A program made the translations under genes and the position numbers. Shown in pieces: positions 26,091-33,643 of a stretch of 64,000 nucleotides of DNA. The first letter of the stretch is position 1; each line of letters opens with the position of its first letter. The DNA lies in contig QAZA01000056.1 of the NCBI GenBank assembly GCA_003054695.1, positions 372,001 through 436,000 of the forward strand, given 5' to 3'. This DNA comes from Verrucomicrobia bacterium LW23. Its GTDB lineage: Bacteria > Verrucomicrobiota > Verrucomicrobiia > Methylacidiphilales > UBA1321. The notes beneath the pieces were generated by a model. It did not search any database. It saw only the letters and a list, made by a program, of their open reading frames with translations, and was not told where the DNA came from.

Positions 26091-26894
26091 ATGCGAATTC
26101 TCGCCGTCTCCGATCTCCACTTTCAGGAGCAACATTTTGCCTGGGTGGCACAGCAGGCGCCTCACTTCGACCTCGTTATTGTCGCCGGTGATCTGCTCGA
26201 TCTCTTTGCCTTCGGCCGCACCTCCATCGATACCCAGGTGCGCGACGTCACCTCGTTCCTTACCGATATCCGCCTCAACTGCAACGCTTTAGCCGTGTGC
26301 AGCGGAAATCACGATCTGTGGGCCACGCGCGACCTGCGCTGGCTGCATCTTCCCCCCAGCCGTAACCCGCAGGAGGAAAAACTTGGCGGCACCTTCATCG
26401 GCGACGGCGGCAGTGCAATTGTGCCCGGCACCCGCCTCCTTGTCACCTGCTGCCCCTGGGCCGCCGAGTCCGACGAAGACACGCAGCGCCTCGCTACCCT
26501 GCTGGAGCACGGCAACGCCCTGCGCAACAGCGGTACCGACGCCTGGCTGTGGGTGTGCCACGAGCCCCCGCACCTGTCCCGCACCGGCCGAACCACCGAG
26601 AAGGTGGAGGGCAGCCCGCTGATCAGCCAGCTGGTACTGAAGTATCAGCCCGACTTTGTCTTCTGCGGCCACGTGCACGGCGCGCCCTTTGATGGCGGCC
26701 TGCCCTTTGATCAGATCGTCGATACCTGGTGCTTTAACCCCGGCTGCCCGGACCGCCGCAAGCAGCTTCCCGAGCCCCCCAGCATTATCCTGGACCTCGC
26801 CGCCGGCCAGGCCGTGTGGCGCTGGGGCAGCATGGAAAAGCGCGCCTTTGTGGAAAGCCCGATTGCCCTGGCAGCCTACGCCTCCGCTGCGTAA
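26091..26894 (+). CDS. Calcineurin-like metallophosphoesterase
   Basis: A 267-residue protein. The metal-binding motifs occur in order: SDLHF (D-x-H) at the N-terminus, VIVAGDLLDL (GD), CSGNHDLWA (GNHD), CHEPPH, and CGHVHGAPFDGG (GHxH). These define a complete two-metal site. It lacks a signal peptide, so it is cytoplasmic. Substrates in this superfamily range from cyclic nucleotides to DNA, and nothing in the context narrows it. Confidence 0.93.
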   Translation: MRILAVSDLHFQEQHFAWVAQQAPHFDLVIVAGDLLDLFAFGRTSIDTQVRDVTSFLTDIRLNCNALAVCSGNHDLWATRDLRWLHLPPSRNPQEEKLGGTFIGDGGSAIVPGTRLLVTCCPWAAESDEDTQRLATLLEHGNALRNSGTDAWLWVCHEPPHLSRTGRTTEKVEGSPLISQLVLKYQPDFVFCGHVHGAPFDGGLPFDQIVDTWCFNPGCPDRRKQLPEPPSIILDLAAGQAVWRWGSMEKRAFVESPIALAAYASAA

Positions 26895-26930
26895 GGCGGC
26901 TCCTGAGAGGGGGGGGGCCTCCCGTCCCGG

Positions 26931-27557
26931 CTAGCCGCACGCGGAGCGAATGCCTGCGCGCAGGGCGTCAAACTCCGCATCCGCCAGCACAGGCGTAAGA
27001 CTTTCGCCCAGAGCATCTTCCGTCAGCGGAAGGTTGACGTCGATCCACGACTTGCAGCCCTCGAAGGCCGAGGACCACGCCAGCACGCGCGGCTGGGGCA
27101 GGGCGTGCACGCGGCAGATAATCGCGTGGATCCCGTCTTCGCCGCCGTAGCAGAAGCGCTCCTCGATAACATCTTCATTCCAAATGTGATACGGCGCCAG
27201 CGCCTTCACTTTGGCCCAGTCCTCCAGAAACCAGATGTCCGCGGCCGACACGTCGGCCACCCAGCGGATCGGCACCGCGTAGTCGGGCGATTTCTCCGGC
27301 AGCTGGCCGATCAGGTCCGCCGCCTCGGGCCGCGTGCGCGCAAGTTGCTGGTGGTACAACGTGGGGAAGAGCCAGAACCGCCGGTGCGCCACGGTAAAGC
27401 CGCTGCGCCCTTCTGCGATGCCGCCCTTGCGCAAAATCAGGGCCTGCCGGCCGCGGCCCAGGGCTTCCACAATCACCGCCCAGTCCTTAAACGCGGGCGA
27501 AACGACCCCGGAGTGGAGCGGCACTGGAAGGACGGAGGGAGATGCGGAAGTGATCAT
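26931..27557 (-). CDS. DUF1802 family protein
   Basis: A 208-residue protein; MITSASPSVLPVPLHSG is taken as the start. It carries the DUF1802 pattern AFKDWAVIVEALGRGRQALILRKGGI, then FTVAHRRFWLFPTLYHQQ, and IRWVADVSAADIWFLEDW. Function of the family is unknown. It lies downstream of pgsA on the same strand with 60 bases between, so may be co-transcribed. Confidence 0.88.
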   Translation of the reverse strand: MITSASPSVLPVPLHSGVVSPAFKDWAVIVEALGRGRQALILRKGGIAEGRSGFTVAHRRFWLFPTLYHQQLARTRPEAADLIGQLPEKSPDYAVPIRWVADVSAADIWFLEDWAKVKALAPYHIWNEDVIEERFCYGGEDGIHAIICRVHALPQPRVLAWSSAFEGCKSWIDVNLPLTEDALGESLTPVLADAEFDALRAGIRSACG

Positions 27558-27617
27558 AAAGCTTTGATAGAAAGGAGGTAAGATAGGCGGCACGTGGCAT
27601 GTGGCACGTGGCCTGGC

Positions 27618-28349
27618 TCAGGCGGAGGTAGAAAGGCCGGCCTTGCCCGCAACCTTGTGAGCAGAAGCGGACGCCGCCGCCTTGCGCTGCGCAGGCACGG
27701 GCGCCGGCGTCGCGATGGGCGAAGCGCCTACGTCAGGTGTAACTTGCTGTGCAGCACTGGTTTCCGCTTCTGGAGCGTCAGCATCGAAGAGGCCGCGATT
27801 CTTGTAAAAATAGAGGCCGCCGGAGACCACCGTAATGAGCAAAGCCACCCAGTAAAGCGCTGGTATGATCCACGCAAGACCCTGCGCCAAAGCGCTTTCT
27901 GCCAAATGCAAATCGCGCAGCGCCAGCACGGTCAGCGAGGCGCAAATCGCGACAATTTGCGCCACGGTTTTGTACTTGCCCGCGCGCTCCGCCGGCAAAA
28001 TAATCTGCTTGTTGGCGGCCACCGTCCGCAGGCCCGTTACCAGAAACTCGCGCGTGATAATGGCGACTACCATCCACATGGGGGCCATGCTCCGTTCAAT
28101 AAGCGCGATGAGTGCCGCGCTGATAAGCACCTTATCCGCAAGGGGATCCAGCAGTTTCCCAAGATCGGTTACCAGGTTGTAGCGGCGCGCTATCTCGCCA
28201 TCCAGCCAGTCCGTAAGGCTGGCCAGCACAAACAGGGCTAGCGCCGTAACCCCGCTGTAGGCCCAGGGCAGAGACATGCTCGCGACGAAAAGGGCGCACA
28301 TGACCAGCCGGGCAAGCGTGAGTTGATTGGCGAGGTTAAGGTTGCGCAT
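27618..28349 (-). CDS. pgsA: CDP-diacylglycerol--glycerol-3-phosphate 3-phosphatidyltransferase
   Basis: A 243-residue membrane enzyme starting MRNLNLANQLTLARLVM. The CDP-alcohol phosphotransferase motif D-G-x2-A-R-x8-G-x3-D-x3-D is complete in DWLDGEIARRYNLVTDLGKL with DPLADK following. Four to six helices surround it. It makes phosphatidylglycerol phosphate, the committed step to anionic phospholipids. The last ~60 residues are an Ala/Pro-rich hydrophilic tail not found in most PgsA. Confidence 0.94.
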   Translation of the reverse strand: MRNLNLANQLTLARLVMCALFVASMSLPWAYSGVTALALFVLASLTDWLDGEIARRYNLVTDLGKLLDPLADKVLISAALIALIERSMAPMWMVVAIITREFLVTGLRTVAANKQIILPAERAGKYKTVAQIVAICASLTVLALRDLHLAESALAQGLAWIIPALYWVALLITVVSGGLYFYKNRGLFDADAPEAETSAAQQVTPDVGASPIATPAPVPAQRKAAASASAHKVAGKAGLSTSA

Positions 28350-28502
28350 AGCGGCAAAAGTGCAGGTGCAGCCGGCTCAGGCAGACGCGCAAGCCTGCCT
28401 GGGAAGGCATCAGACCATAGTCAAGTTTTCGCGCAAACCCTGCCTGCTTCAACATCATTTTGCAAAAAAATAGTGGGCAGCCCCGGCGATTTTACCCGGT
28501 CG

Positions 28503-29780
28503 TCACGCAATTTTTGCAGCGCGTCGACGCAAAGTGCCGGCCTCAGCGGCCCCGCCCCGCTTCTCCATAAGCAACGAGAGATGCACCAGCGCCTGCTTCT
28601 GCCGCGGATCCAGATAGATCGCTCGCCGGTAGCTGCGCTCCGCCTGCGCGCCGTTGCCTCGGGCCTCCGCCAGTACGCCGCTGAGGCAATGCGCACCCGC
28701 GTGCAAGCGGTCCGCCTGAAGCGCCTCCTCACAGACTCGCTCGGCGTCCGCGTACCGGCCCGCATCCGCAAGCCTGCGGGCTTCCGCAACCAGCTGGTCG
28801 GTCCCCGTCCGGGGAGGCGGAGGAGGCTGCGGCGCCTGCGGTTGCGGCGCCGTCCTGAGGGCCTTCCTGGCAATATCCTGGCGCGGGCGAGGGCGGGAGG
28901 CACCTGCTGGCTCCGGCGGGGCTTGCTCCGCCGGGGACGGAAGTGGCGCTGCCATGACTTGCTGGTAGGCAAACTGCCCGGCGTCACCCGCCTGAGAAAA
29001 ATGCCTGCGGTCGAGGCTCATCGCCTCTGCGTGCCCCACAAAGAGAAGGCCGTCGCCTTTAAGACGGCGCCGAATGGCGGAGAGGAGGCAGTTTCGCGCA
29101 TCCTCCGACAGATAGATCAACAAATTGCGACAAAAGACAACATCGTAAAGTCCGTCGCCCCGAGCTCCCTGTTCCGACGCACCGGCCACCGGAAGCCCGT
29201 GCAAAACGTTGAGCTGTAACCAGTTAATGGGGGTGCCATAATGCGGGTCGATCTCAAAGACGCCTTCCGCCACCTGGTTGAAGTAGTCATCGCGAATCCG
29301 CATGTTCTTGCCACGGAATGAGTTATAGCCATAAACACCGGCACGGGCCACCTGCAGCAGCCTCTTGCTGATATCCACGGCGTCCACGCGAATAGATTCC
29401 AGCTTCATCCCGCCCTTAAGTAGCGCAATGACAATGGAATACGCCTCCTCCCCCGTGGAACATGGCGCACATAACACGCGGATGACAGGCTGCGGCGATT
29501 GCCATGCCCAAAGTTGCCGGGCTCGTCCCTGCAATAGCGCAAACGCGCCGTCATCGCGAAAAAACCAAGTCTCCGGCACCACCAGCTCCTCCACAAGTGC
29601 CTGGAGTTCAAGGCTATCGCGATGGAGTAGATCCATGTAGGCCGCAACGGTCAGCGGCGCCAATGCATGCAACCGCGTAGCAACAGCATGTTGCAACGCG
29701 GTGCGCCCCAGCCGGCTGGGCTCGAGCCCAATGGTGCGCGATAACAGGCTCTCCAGCGGAGCGTACTCTGGGGTAGCCAT
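28503..29780 (-). CDS. CheR-type methyltransferase with C-terminal TPR repeats (WspC-like)
   Basis: A 425-residue protein. CheR N-terminal helices come first, then ELVVPETWFFRDDGAFALL, the SAM site VLCAPCSTGEEAYSIVIALL, VDAVDISKRLLQVARAGVYG and the late CRNLLIYLSEDARNCLL. After a Pro-rich linker at about 290-335, two or more TPR-like helices follow (LVAEARRLADAGRYADAERVCEEAL and HCLSGVLAEARGNGAQAERSYRRAI). This is the WspC-like architecture, methylating a chemoreceptor. It follows cheW by 78 bases. No receptor, CheA or CheB is in view. Confidence 0.92.
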   Translation of the reverse strand: MATPEYAPLESLLSRTIGLEPSRLGRTALQHAVATRLHALAPLTVAAYMDLLHRDSLELQALVEELVVPETWFFRDDGAFALLQGRARQLWAWQSPQPVIRVLCAPCSTGEEAYSIVIALLKGGMKLESIRVDAVDISKRLLQVARAGVYGYNSFRGKNMRIRDDYFNQVAEGVFEIDPHYGTPINWLQLNVLHGLPVAGASEQGARGDGLYDVVFCRNLLIYLSEDARNCLLSAIRRRLKGDGLLFVGHAEAMSLDRRHFSQAGDAGQFAYQQVMAAPLPSPAEQAPPEPAGASRPRPRQDIARKALRTAPQPQAPQPPPPPRTGTDQLVAEARRLADAGRYADAERVCEEALQADRLHAGAHCLSGVLAEARGNGAQAERSYRRAIYLDPRQKQALVHLSLLMEKRGGAAEAGTLRRRAAKIA

Positions 29781-29858
29781 GGATGGCGGAAAAGCGTTGA
29801 CGTGGACGACGGGAAGTAGCGGCCGGACGCTTCAGCGCGCAGCGGCGGTGATACAAAT

Positions 29859-30365
29859 CTAGCGCGATTTAGCGGCGCGGGCGAGCATTTCCTGCAATTC
29901 CGCCGGCAAAACGTGCTCCAGATTCAGCAACTGAATCATCCGCTTGTCATGCATGGCCACCCGGCCCAGATAGCTCTCGTCGCTCAGTTCTATGCCGCTG
30001 GACTGCAGCCTGGCGCGGTCCACTTCCACCGTCTCCGTCACGCGCTCGCCCAGAACGGCAAGCATCGTGCGCCCTTGCACAGGCGCGCTGCTGGCGCCTG
30101 CGGCATGCTTGCACGTGCACTCCGTAACAACAATGCGTGTACTGAGCCAGGGAGCACATGGCTGCTTCAGCATCAACATCTTCAAATCCAGCAGCGGAAC
30201 CACCATGCCGCGGTAGGAGATAAGCCCGACAATATAGTCAGGCGCGTTGGGGACAGGGCGGGCATCAATACGAGGGATTACCTCCACAATCTGGAGCACA
30301 TCCAGTCCGTAAATATCGGGACCGAGATGCAGGAGCAGCAACATCAGTTGCGATTCAGTATCCAC
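29859..30365 (-). CDS. CheW-like coupling protein (WspB-like)
   Basis: A 168-residue single-domain CheW. It begins MDTESQLMLLLLHLGPDIYGLDVLQIVEVIPRI, then ARPVPNAPDYIVGLISYRGMVVPLLDLKML, the CheW core. A small insertion near residue 85-100 (ECTCKHAAGASSAPVQGR) contains two Cys and a His. It should couple a receptor to a CheA-type kinase. With the downstream CheR-TPR gene it resembles part of a Wsp-type surface-sensing set. Confidence 0.9.
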   Translation of the reverse strand: MDTESQLMLLLLHLGPDIYGLDVLQIVEVIPRIDARPVPNAPDYIVGLISYRGMVVPLLDLKMLMLKQPCAPWLSTRIVVTECTCKHAAGASSAPVQGRTMLAVLGERVTETVEVDRARLQSSGIELSDESYLGRVAMHDKRMIQLLNLEHVLPAELQEMLARAAKSR

Positions 30366-31011
30366 GGTAAATAGGAAAAGAAAAAGGGGACCTCACCTAT
30401 AGCTTTTACGTATGGCTTTGTAGCAAGGCCACAAAAGCATGCGCAAATACGCATTTCAGGCAAAGCCCCCTTTTTGATCGTGGAACAAGCCGCTGACGAG
30501 CGGTAGCCTTGCATCAAGGTCCCGCCAACGCATTCCGGCAGCTTCGCCACGAGAGTAGAGTGCCAGCCTGCGCCTGAGCATAAAATGCTCAAGTCTTCGT
30601 CAGGACGGCGCCCATCAAGGAGATTACCCCGCAAATACCGTGCAAGCAGTGCTTTTTGCCCCTCTTATTTAAAGGGGGGAGACGACAGGAGAATCTCCGC
30701 CTTCCAGTAAAGGCATGGCGTCGAATAAACTCTCACGTGTTTAGCCTCCCTTAGAGTGTATCGGGAAAAAACGTTCTGGCTTAGATCTCGAGTACCACAG
30801 GGTAAAGGGTAGTTGCAATCCAATCAGGGGACTATGAAGATGGGCGACGCTATTGCAATAGCAATAGCGCATGCCTTTTCAACGTCCGGCCTGGCGAATT
30901 GCAGTTAAAATCAAAGAACAAAAGGCAAATCGTTTGAAGACGCTTTCAATATAACATCGGCCCCGCATTTGTACAAGCGGTAAGTTTGTCTGAACCCCAT
31001 TATCTCCCCAA
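30366..31011. other. Gene-free, hairpin-rich region between pheT and cheW
   Basis: A 646-base region with no credible gene; the only open frames are short and lack protein character. Serial stem-loops occur: CCGCT-GACG-AGCGG (30490-30503), CCTT-GCATC-AAGG (30507-30519), TGAGCAT-AAA-ATGCTCA (30575-30591), and GCCTT...AAGGC near 30703-30718. A long-range pairing links GGCTTTG (30413-30419) to CAAAGCC (about 30460-30466) and AAAAGGGG to CCCCTTTT outside it. On the minus strand all of this would be the cheW leader. I see no match to known riboswitch cores. Confidence 0.5.
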
Positions 31012-33387
31012 CTACTCCCGGAATGTACAATTCAATGCCTTTTGCAAACGCCCTTTCACCTGCTCGTGCCAGGCATTGACTTCTTTCTCCGTCAATGTTC
31101 GGTCATTGGCGCGATATGTCAAGCCGTAGGCAAGCGATTTCTTGTCGGCCGCAATCTTCTCGCCCTTCGCGTCTGTAAAAATGTCGAAAAGCAGAACTTG
31201 TTCCAGCGCAGGGATTTGTGAGGCCAGTATCACCCGCTTCACCTCGTCGTGCGTCATCGCTAAATCGGTCACCACCGCAATATCGCGGCGCACGGCGGGA
31301 TAGGCAGGCAGCGGGCGGAATGTCGGCACCACCTCGTCCGCCAGCAGCCAGGCATCCAGCTGGTACTCCGCATAAAACACGGCGGTCTTGATCCCAAACT
31401 CCTTGAGGACAGAGGGAGCCACCGGCCCCGCCTCGAGTCGCGCTGTCAAGGGGATGCCGGCCTGCGTTTCCAGAAAATCCGTAACTCCTTTCAGATCAAA
31501 GAGATCCGCGCCGCGTGACGCCTGCCACCAGGCTGCCTCCGCCGCCTCGCCGGCCAGCAGCAGGCCCAGGCGAATCGGCTCCCCGGCAAACCCGGTCGTC
31601 TCCACTACCGCCGGCTGAGCGGACGAGTCCTGACCCGGCGCCGCAGGTGTGTAAACGCGGCCCAACTCAAACAGCATCAACTGCTTAACGCCGCGGGAGA
31701 TGTTGCGGGCCACAACGCCAAGCAGCCCGCCCTTAAGGCTGGGCCGCATATGAGTGTACTGCTCGTTGAGCGGGTTGAGCAGCTCCACGCTGGGTAGTCC
31801 GCCCGTAACCTGTTTCTCCACAAGCACATCTGTCACGCATTCGTCCCAGCCGCGCGAGGCCAGATTCTTGCGAAGCTGGCGGGTGCGAATCTCAACGCGA
31901 TCGGGCACCGACTCCGGGCTGACGCCAAGCGTAAGGCACGCGGGAACCGCTGCAAGTCCATGCAATCGAGCCACTTCCTCAATAAGGTCGATCTCCCGCG
32001 CCAGGTCCGCGCGGAAGGTCGGGATGCGCCAGCGCGTCTGCCCGCTCCGGCCATCAGCCTTGCCGTCGGCCAGAAGCTCAAGGCCCAGGGCAGCCAACCA
32101 AATGTTAACTTGATCCGGGCTTACAGAAGTCCCCAGGACCTTCTCCACCCGCTCGTGGCGCAACCATACCGGCGCCGGTGATTCCGGAAGTTCTCCAACC
32201 ACAATGGGTTGCGAGGATACAGAGCCGCCCGCCACCTTCAGTATCAGCTCGATTGCACGGTCGCGCGCGGTTAGCACGCCTTGCGGATCAACCCGGCGCT
32301 CGTAGCGGTAGCTCGAGTCCGACATCAGCCCCAGGCGGCGGCTGGTATGGCGTACGCGCGTGGGCTCAAACCACGCGGATTCCAGCAAAATCTCTGTCGT
32401 TGTGTCACTTACGCTGGTTGCGAGCCCGCCCATCACACCCGCAATGGCAACCGCGCCGGAGAGGTCGGCGATGACGAGGTCGACCTGCTTCAGTTCGTGC
32501 TCCTTGCCGTCCAGCGCTACTATTTTTTCCCCGGGCTTGGCCTGGCGCACCAGTATGGCGGGGGCTGTAAGCTTTTGGGCGTCAAAGGCATGCAGGGGCT
32601 GTCCGGTCTCCCACAGCACGTAGTTGGTGACATCCACCACATTATTGATGGAGCGCGCCCCCATCGCCTCAACCTTGGCGCGAAGCCAGTCGGGGCTGGG
32701 GCCCACTTTAATGCCGGATATCGTCACCGCACCGTAAAGGCGGCACCCGTCGGACATGCGGTCCACCGTCCAGGCGCTCCTAGGCAAACTGTGCGATGCC
32801 AGTTCCTCAAAGCGGGGAAATGCCCGCTTTTTGAGTTTGCCCACACCGATCGCGGCCATTTCGCGCGCCATGCCGATGTAGCTCAGCAGGTCCGGGCGGT
32901 TCGGCGTGATTTCCACAGTAAACACGCTGTTGACTGGCTGGTACTCGTGAAACACCATGCCCAGCGGCGCGTCCTCGGGCAGAATCAGCAGCCCCTCGGA
33001 GTCCCCCGTAAGGTTCAGCTCCTTGGCGGAGCAAAGCATGCCCTGGCTCAGCTCGCCCCGCAGTTTCGACTCCTTAATCTTAAGCCCGCCGGGAAGCTCC
33101 GCCCCAGGCAGAGCGAGGGGGACTTTGTCGCCCTCCTTAAAGTTCTTGGCGCCGCAAACAATCTGCCGCTGTCCCGTACCGTCGAGCACCTGGCAAAGCC
33201 GCAGTCGGTCTGCATTCGGGTGCTGCACAAAGCTAAGAACTTGCCCCACAACAAGATGCGGGCTTACTACACCTTGGGTTTCAACGGACTCGGTTTCCGT
33301 GCCCGCCATCGTCAGCCGATCCAGCACGTCCGCCAGCGGCAGCTCCAGCGCAATATATTCCTCCAGCCAGCGAAGCAAAAATTTCAT
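31012..33387 (-). CDS. pheT: Phenylalanine--tRNA ligase beta subunit
   Basis: A 791-residue protein of normal length, starting MKFLLRWLEEYIALELPL. Domains in order are the N-terminal B1 core with EMAP-type tRNA-binding fold (HLVVGQVLSFVQHPNADRLRLCQV), B3/B4 editing region (TPNRPDLLSYIGMAREMA, NNVVDVTNYVLWETGQPLHAFD), B5, the catalytic-like core with HMRPSLKGGLL and MLFELGRVY, and the C-terminal FDX-ACB (PAYPAVRRDIAVVTD and LTYRANDRTLTEKEVN). It forms a heterotetramer with PheS, which is not in this window. Confidence 0.98.
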   Translation of the reverse strand: MKFLLRWLEEYIALELPLADVLDRLTMAGTETESVETQGVVSPHLVVGQVLSFVQHPNADRLRLCQVLDGTGQRQIVCGAKNFKEGDKVPLALPGAELPGGLKIKESKLRGELSQGMLCSAKELNLTGDSEGLLILPEDAPLGMVFHEYQPVNSVFTVEITPNRPDLLSYIGMAREMAAIGVGKLKKRAFPRFEELASHSLPRSAWTVDRMSDGCRLYGAVTISGIKVGPSPDWLRAKVEAMGARSINNVVDVTNYVLWETGQPLHAFDAQKLTAPAILVRQAKPGEKIVALDGKEHELKQVDLVIADLSGAVAIAGVMGGLATSVSDTTTEILLESAWFEPTRVRHTSRRLGLMSDSSYRYERRVDPQGVLTARDRAIELILKVAGGSVSSQPIVVGELPESPAPVWLRHERVEKVLGTSVSPDQVNIWLAALGLELLADGKADGRSGQTRWRIPTFRADLAREIDLIEEVARLHGLAAVPACLTLGVSPESVPDRVEIRTRQLRKNLASRGWDECVTDVLVEKQVTGGLPSVELLNPLNEQYTHMRPSLKGGLLGVVARNISRGVKQLMLFELGRVYTPAAPGQDSSAQPAVVETTGFAGEPIRLGLLLAGEAAEAAWWQASRGADLFDLKGVTDFLETQAGIPLTARLEAGPVAPSVLKEFGIKTAVFYAEYQLDAWLLADEVVPTFRPLPAYPAVRRDIAVVTDLAMTHDEVKRVILASQIPALEQVLLFDIFTDAKGEKIAADKKSLAYGLTYRANDRTLTEKEVNAWHEQVKGRLQKALNCTFRE

Positions 33388-33643
33388 AAAAAGTGTATAA
33401 GATCCTTAATTCCAGTTGATTGCGGAATCAGCGTGAGCGATGGGCGACCCCGAAGCGGCCGGTCGGCGAAGGGGAGAATTATGCCATGACGGGTGCATCC
33501 GTCAAACGGCAATATCGTGCCAAACGGGGGTGAATACCCGGTTTTTTTAAAGGAATTACACCGTGAAGGGTTGCGCAATGAGGGTTCTGGAAGCTTATTG
33601 AAGGGGAAAAATGTAGGGATTTAACAAAGGGAGAATCTATTTT

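Noticed and set aside
30440-30620. c-di-GMP-I riboswitch ahead of cheW
   Set aside because: CAGGCAAAGCC resembles part of the core, but the conserved GGGACGCAAAGCC and the second stem are missing.
30344-30634. 96-residue minus-strand open frame ahead of cheW
   Set aside because: Low protein-like character and overlap with several stem-loops; treated as leader region.
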